A DNA stretch of 8,255 bases from Ilumatobacteraceae bacterium. Its GTDB lineage: Bacteria > Actinomycetota > Acidimicrobiia > Acidimicrobiales > Ilumatobacteraceae. Position 1 is the stretch's first letter. Every line of letters starts with the position of its first letter. This document shows, piece by piece, positions 4,906 to 8,255 of this stretch. The notes below the pieces were generated by a model. The model was given only the letters and a program-made list of their open reading frames with translations. It made no database searches and was not told the origin of the DNA. The DNA lies in contig JAENVT010000527.1 of the NCBI GenBank assembly GCA_016650435.1, positions 1 to 8,255 of the forward strand, read 5' to 3'. A program made the position numbers and the translations under genes.

Positions 4906-5804
4906 GTCGCGGACCCGATCGCCCAGCGATGTTCGGGCGGCGTCAGCTGCTGCTGGGCGGGGCAACGTTGCTCGCCGGAGTCGCTTCGGCCGCGTGCACG
5001 GACGCCGGCTCGACCACTGGCGCGACGTCCTCTACTGGAGCCTCCCCGACGACTTCGCCACCAACGACTTCCATCCCGGTTGTGACATCGGCTTCCGCGC
5101 AGCCCGCACCCACCACGGCCCAGCCGTCGCCGGCGACGACCGTCGCCATCGCGGAACCCACGTCTGTGGTGGCAAGCACTGCCGCACCGCAGGTGGTCAG
5201 TGGTCCGGCGATCTACGTGACGAGCGGGCCGCCCGAGGGCAACATGGTCGCGCTGACTTTTCATCTCGGCGGTGACCCGGCGTTGGTCGGCGAGCTTCTG
5301 GACCTGTTGAAGACCAGTGGTGTCACGTCGACCCTGTTCGCGATCGGAGATTGGCTGACCACCAACCCGGCATTGGGGCACAGAGCGGTCGACGACGGAC
5401 ACGAACTCGGCAACCACACCAAGAGCCACAAATCAATGCTCAAGCTGTCTCGAGCAGACGTCCATGCCGAGATCGTCGGAGGCGGCGAAGCGCTCATTCC
5501 ATTCATCGGCTCGATCGGCAAATGGTTTCGGCCTTCCGGAACCGACGTGCCATCCGCTGTGATTCTCGAAGAGGCAGGCGCAGCCGGGTACGCGGTGTCT
5601 GTCGGCTACGACATCGATTCCCGCGACTATCAAGAGCCCGGTGCCGCGGCGGTCGTCGCGCGCGTCAAGAAACAACTTCATGCGGGAGCGATTGTCAGCC
5701 TCCACTTCGGCCACAGAGACACGATCGACGCGCTCCCTCAAATACTCGACCTGCTGACCGCCAACGGGTTGACCAACACGACCGTCACGGGGTTGCTGGG
5801 TTGA
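4902..5804 (+). CDS. NodB-fold polysaccharide deacetylase-like Tat lipoprotein with altered motif 1
   Basis: 300 residues from GTG at 4902, which overlaps the preceding TGA as GTGA and so suggests translational coupling; GGGA at 4890-4893 is a weak ribosome site. An ATG at 4929 is the alternative start. The N-terminus has a twin-arginine signal, RRQLLLGG (13-20), and a lipobox, SAAC, with Cys32, so a folded lipoprotein exported by Tat is predicted. A Ser/Thr/Ala/Pro linker (33-97) leads to a NodB domain (about 104-300). Motif 2 is NHTKSH (171-176) with both metal-type His residues, motif 3 is RPSG (210-213), motif 4 resembles DIDSRDY (237-243), and motif 5 is SLHFGH (266-271). Motif 1, normally TFDDGP with catalytic base and metal Asp, is TFHLGGD (119-125). 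Fold and family are clear; ordinary N- or O-deacetylase activity is doubtful. The partner propeller lipoprotein suggests a cell-envelope or extracellular glycan role. Confidence 0.88.
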   Translation: MSRGPDRPAMFGRRQLLLGGATLLAGVASAACTDAGSTTGATSSTGASPTTSPPTTSIPVVTSASAQPAPTTAQPSPATTVAIAEPTSVVASTAAPQVVSGPAIYVTSGPPEGNMVALTFHLGGDPALVGELLDLLKTSGVTSTLFAIGDWLTTNPALGHRAVDDGHELGNHTKSHKSMLKLSRADVHAEIVGGGEALIPFIGSIGKWFRPSGTDVPSAVILEEAGAAGYAVSVGYDIDSRDYQEPGAAAVVARVKKQLHAGAIVSLHFGHRDTIDALPQILDLLTANGLTNTTVTGLLG

Positions 5805-5813
5805 TGCCGCCCG

Positions 5814-7043
5814 TCAGACAGGAAGGTCGCCGGTTGCTGTTCGCGTCGAGCCGTGGTCGCGATATGCGGCGATTGTCCGCTGGGCAATTCGCATCTGATG
5901 CACCTCATCGGCGCCGTCGGCAAACCGCGCCCACCGAGCGTGCTGATACATGCTGGCAAGAGGGGTGTCGGTGGAGTATCCGAGTGCACCGTGCACTTGG
6001 ATCGAACGGTCGATGACCCGGCCGAGCATGTTGGCGACGAAGTGCTTGGCCATCGACACCTCCGACTTGAAGTCGAGACCCTGGTCGATGCGGTAGGCGG
6101 CATGCAGCACCATCAACTTGGACTGATACAGCTCCATCGTCGAGTCGGCGATCATCCATTGGATGCCCTGCTTCTCGGCGAGAACCGAGCCATGGGCGTA
6201 GCGGTACAGCGAGCGGTCGACCATCATGTCGAGGGCCGTCTCGGCCTGGGCGATCCAGCGCATGCAGTGCGCCAGCCTGGCCGGACCCAGCCGGTATTGG
6301 CCGAGCAGATGCCCTTGCCCGCGGCCGCCGAGCATGTTGGTGTCGGGTACGCGCAGGTCCTCGATGACGATCTCGCTGTGACCGCTTCCACCGTGCATCG
6401 TTTCGACTTCGCGCACCCGGTTCCAACCAGGCGACGGGATGTCGACGATGAACGCCGTGTTGGCTGCCTGCGGTAGATCGGGATTGTCTTCGGTTCGTGC
6501 CAGGAGGATCGCGAACGCGGCACGCCTGGCATTGGAGATGAACCACTTGTGCCCATTGATCACCCACTCGTCACCGTCCTGAACGGCCGTGGTCTTGATC
6601 AACGTCGGATCACTGCCGGCGACTTCTGGCTCGGTCATCGCGAAGCAACTCATCTTGAGGCCGTCGCACAACGGCCGTAGGTACTTCTCCTTCTGCTCCG
6701 GCGTCGCCCAGTGCAGCAGGGTGTGCATGTTGCCTTCGTCGGGTGCTTGGCAGTTGAGCACGAACGGGCCATACGAGGCCTTGGCCGCCTCGGCTTGCAC
6801 CATCGCCAGCTCGACGTGGCCGAGCCCCATGCCACCCCACTCCGTCGGCATCTGTGGCAACCACAGCCCGGCATCCCTGGCCGCCTGACGCATTCCGAAC
6901 AGCAAGGAGATGTACTCCTTGCGGTCCATACGCGCGGGGTCACCGATCTTGGCCTCGCCCGGCTTGACGACCTCGTCGACAAACGTTCTGACGCGCAGCC
7001 GAATGTCTTCTAGTTCGGGTGAGAGCGTGAAGTCGATGGCCAT
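5814..7043 (-). CDS. Acyl-CoA dehydrogenase, ACAD10/11-like
   Basis: 409 residues from the ATG at 7043 (MAIDFTLSPE), a typical dehydrogenase N-terminus and usual length. In-frame starts at 7052 (ATG) and 7076 (GTG) would add 3 or 11 residues; none has a good ribosome site. FAD-dependent oxidation of an acyl-CoA to the 2-enoyl-CoA, passing electrons to ETF in the cytosol, is the family reaction. Visible motifs: PTEWGGMGLG (66-75), CFAMTEPEVAGSDPT (133-147, flavin/substrate signature), WVINGHKWFISNA, QVHGALGYSTDTPLASMY (349-366) and RFADGADEVHQMRIA (373-387). The last two resemble the ACAD10/11 group. At the position that lines up with the catalytic Glu376 of medium-chain dehydrogenase the residue is Asp376. 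Substrate is not assigned. It converges on the NodB-like gene 9 bp away and lies 47 bp downstream of the cyclase gene on the same strand, so co-transcription with the cyclase is possible but functionally odd. Confidence 0.93.
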   Translation of the reverse strand: MAIDFTLSPELEDIRLRVRTFVDEVVKPGEAKIGDPARMDRKEYISLLFGMRQAARDAGLWLPQMPTEWGGMGLGHVELAMVQAEAAKASYGPFVLNCQAPDEGNMHTLLHWATPEQKEKYLRPLCDGLKMSCFAMTEPEVAGSDPTLIKTTAVQDGDEWVINGHKWFISNARRAAFAILLARTEDNPDLPQAANTAFIVDIPSPGWNRVREVETMHGGSGHSEIVIEDLRVPDTNMLGGRGQGHLLGQYRLGPARLAHCMRWIAQAETALDMMVDRSLYRYAHGSVLAEKQGIQWMIADSTMELYQSKLMVLHAAYRIDQGLDFKSEVSMAKHFVANMLGRVIDRSIQVHGALGYSTDTPLASMYQHARWARFADGADEVHQMRIAQRTIAAYRDHGSTRTATGDLPV

Positions 7044-7090
7044 GCCGGTCATCGTCGCAGCTGCACACAACGACACACGAGCCGACGTGC

Positions 7091-7996
7091 CTACGCCACC
7101 GTTACGCGATTGCGCCCTTCGGCCTTGGATCGGTACAGAGCAGCATCAGCGGTGGCGACAAGCTCGGCCGACGGCTTGAGGCCGACACCGCAACCAATGC
7201 TGACGGTGATCGAGAGGCGCACGGAGCCGAGATCGACCGGTTGGTCGGCAATCGACAACCTGATCCTCTCACCGAGCATCACAGCCTCCTCCGGGGTCGT
7301 GTGCGGCGCAATGACGAGGAACTCTTCTCCTCCCCAGCGCCCGACAGTGTTGCCAGCGCGCAGCGTCGCCTTCAATCGCCGAGCGAACTCTTGCAGGACT
7401 TGATCACCCGCGGGGTGCCCATGGGCGTCGTTGACCTGTTTGAAATGGTCGATATCCAACATAAAGACAGCAAGTGATTGCTGAGCGCGTGCTGCGGTCT
7501 TGCCCGCCTCCACCAACTGCTCGTCGAGGTGGCGGCGATTGAAGATACCGGTCAGCGCGTCGACGCGGCTGAGTTGGTCGAGCTGCTCGTTGCGCATCCG
7601 CAATTCATCTTGAAGCCGTTTCATGCGCACGGCGCCGCCGATCCGTGCGATCAGCTCCGCAGGTTCGAACGGCTTCTTCAGACAGTCGTGAGCACCTGCT
7701 CGCAGTCCCGCCACCATGTCGTCGGTGCCGGTGCGACCGGTGAGGAACACAACTGGGATGTCGCTGAGGTCTGGATCCGCCTTCAATCGGGCGAGGACCT
7801 GATGACCGTCGAGCCCAGGCATTTCTATGTCGAGCAGGATCGCGTCAGGTTTGATGAGTGCGCACTGTGTGAGAGCGGATTCGCCGTCGACGGCTGCAGC
7901 GACCTCGTACCCTTCCTCCTCGAGTTGATCACAGACGACGGTACGCACCACCAGTGAATCCTCAGCAACCAAGATTCGCCCCGCGGTGCCTGTCAT
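7091..7996 (-). CDS. Response regulator diguanylate cyclase (REC-GGDEF)
   Basis: 301 residues, ATG at 7996. Residues 7-122 form a receiver domain with acidic pocket E12-D13, phosphoacceptor D56 in LLDIEMPG, T86 in VVFLTGR, and K108-P109. A short coiled linker (about 122-143, KRLQDELRMRNEQLDQLS) leads to a GGDEF domain with DALTGIFNRRHLDE (146-159), DIDHFKQVNDAHGHPAGD (181-198) and the active-site loop RWGGEEF (220-226). All residues for making c-di-GMP from two GTP appear present, so phosphorylation of the receiver should drive dimerisation and activity, as in WspR and PleD-type enzymes. The inhibitory I-site, RxxD ahead of the loop, reads RAGN (213-216) and is probably non-functional. It overlaps the CheW-like gene by ATGA, indicating coupled translation in one operon, and has no ribosome site of its own. 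No C-terminal truncation is seen. Confidence 0.95.
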   Translation of the reverse strand: MTGTAGRILVAEDSLVVRTVVCDQLEEEGYEVAAAVDGESALTQCALIKPDAILLDIEMPGLDGHQVLARLKADPDLSDIPVVFLTGRTGTDDMVAGLRAGAHDCLKKPFEPAELIARIGGAVRMKRLQDELRMRNEQLDQLSRVDALTGIFNRRHLDEQLVEAGKTAARAQQSLAVFMLDIDHFKQVNDAHGHPAGDQVLQEFARRLKATLRAGNTVGRWGGEEFLVIAPHTTPEEAVMLGERIRLSIADQPVDLGSVRLSITVSIGCGVGLKPSAELVATADAALYRSKAEGRNRVTVA

Positions 7997-8255
7997 AGTC
8001 GGGCCGCGAGAACTGTGGGATCAACGACGAGGGTGAGTTCCTCAGCTTCGCCGACGGTGCCGGAAATGAGGTCGCCCTCTTGCCCCATCGGCGGCGGGCC
8101 GACCTGATCGTCGCTGAAGCGCTGCACGCCGAAAACCTCGAGGACCTGCAGACCGTATCGCACGCCTTGCGAGACCAGAACCAGCACGTGATTGCCGCCG
8201 CTGCCGAGGGACGCGAGCACGCTGAGCGGCGGATTGCTTGGAAGCACGCCGATGA
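7993..8255 (-). CDS. CheW-like chemotaxis coupling protein, C-terminal fragment
   Basis: Open on the minus strand from the window edge to TGA at 7993-7995, giving the last 86 residues; the start is outside. The sequence has the alternating strands of a CheW/SH3-like fold: NHVLVLVSQGVRYGLQVLEVFGVQRFSDDQVGPPP, then GDLISGTVGEAEELTLVVDPTVLAARL. The G-x-R-Y-G-L-x-V-x-x-V-x-G-V core and the closing L-x-L-V-x-D-x-x-x-L are typical. CheW couples chemoreceptors to the CheA kinase; CheA itself ends in such a domain, so this could be the tail of CheA or a multi-domain protein. It overlaps the REC-GGDEF gene by 4 bp (ATGA), implying that the same chemosensory pathway controls that cyclase. The first visible residues cannot be a proven start, since the frame remains open. 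Confidence 0.75.
   Translation of the reverse strand, partial: IGVLPSNPPLSVLASLGSGGNHVLVLVSQGVRYGLQVLEVFGVQRFSDDQVGPPPMGQEGDLISGTVGEAEELTLVVDPTVLAARL

Noticed and set aside
5351..6016. 221-codon plus-strand frame across the NodB-like / dehydrogenase junction
   Set aside because: Arg-rich translation with no domain, overlapping two well-supported genes in other frames.

Overview
The window looks like a piece of a high-GC actinomycete chromosome, most likely class Acidimicrobiia (Ilumatobacter-like). This rests on G/C-rich third codon positions, GTG starts, weak or absent Shine-Dalgarno sequences, a FadD36/MatB-type acyl-CoA synthetase, an ACAD10/11-type acyl-CoA dehydrogenase, and lipoproteins with long Thr/Ser/Pro linkers. 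The placement is an inference from protein style. There are no RNA genes, CRISPR arrays, transposases or phage genes.

Layout, left to right. (1) 1-228 (+) is the 3' end of a fumarylacetoacetate hydrolase (FAH) family gene. It converges on (2) a FadD36/MatB-like malonyl-type acyl-CoA synthetase (328-1713, -), and two 46-bp hairpin-forming repeats fill the gap between them. (3) A SnoaL-like small protein (1824-2267, +) diverges from the synthetase and converges on (4) an Lrp/AsnC regulator (2272-2757, -). (5) Divergent from the regulator is a one-domain protein resembling the catalytic half of 4-hydroxyphenylpyruvate dioxygenase (2871-3497, +). The 113-bp spacer between 4 and 5 carries a perfect-arm palindrome that is a good operator candidate. 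(6) After a hairpin and a cluster of overlapping inverted repeats comes an exported two-gene unit: a seven-bladed YVTN-type beta-propeller lipoprotein (3604-4905, +) overlapping by 4 bp a predicted Tat-exported NodB-fold lipoprotein (4902-5804, +). The NodB motif-1 aspartates are replaced in the second protein. (7) Convergent with it, 9 bp away, is an acyl-CoA dehydrogenase (5814-7043, -). (8) Upstream of that on the same strand is a REC-GGDEF diguanylate cyclase (7091-7996, -), overlapped by 4 bp with (9) the 3' end of a CheW-like gene (7993-8255, -) that runs off the window.

How the genes may work together. The synthetase, dehydrogenase, FAH and dioxygenase-like genes suggest organic-acid, acyl-CoA and aromatic catabolism, but their mixed orientations argue against one pathway operon. 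The regulator/dioxygenase-like pair is probably a local regulatory circuit. The propeller and NodB-like lipoproteins are probably translated together and act at the cell surface. The CheW-like and REC-GGDEF genes look like the output end of a chemosensory array that controls c-di-GMP, by analogy with the Wsp system. The points most worth a second look are the NodB-like protein without motif-1 Asp residues, the half-sized dioxygenase with its operator, the overlapping inverted repeats at 3532-3562, the degenerate I-site of the cyclase, and the twin hairpin repeats.
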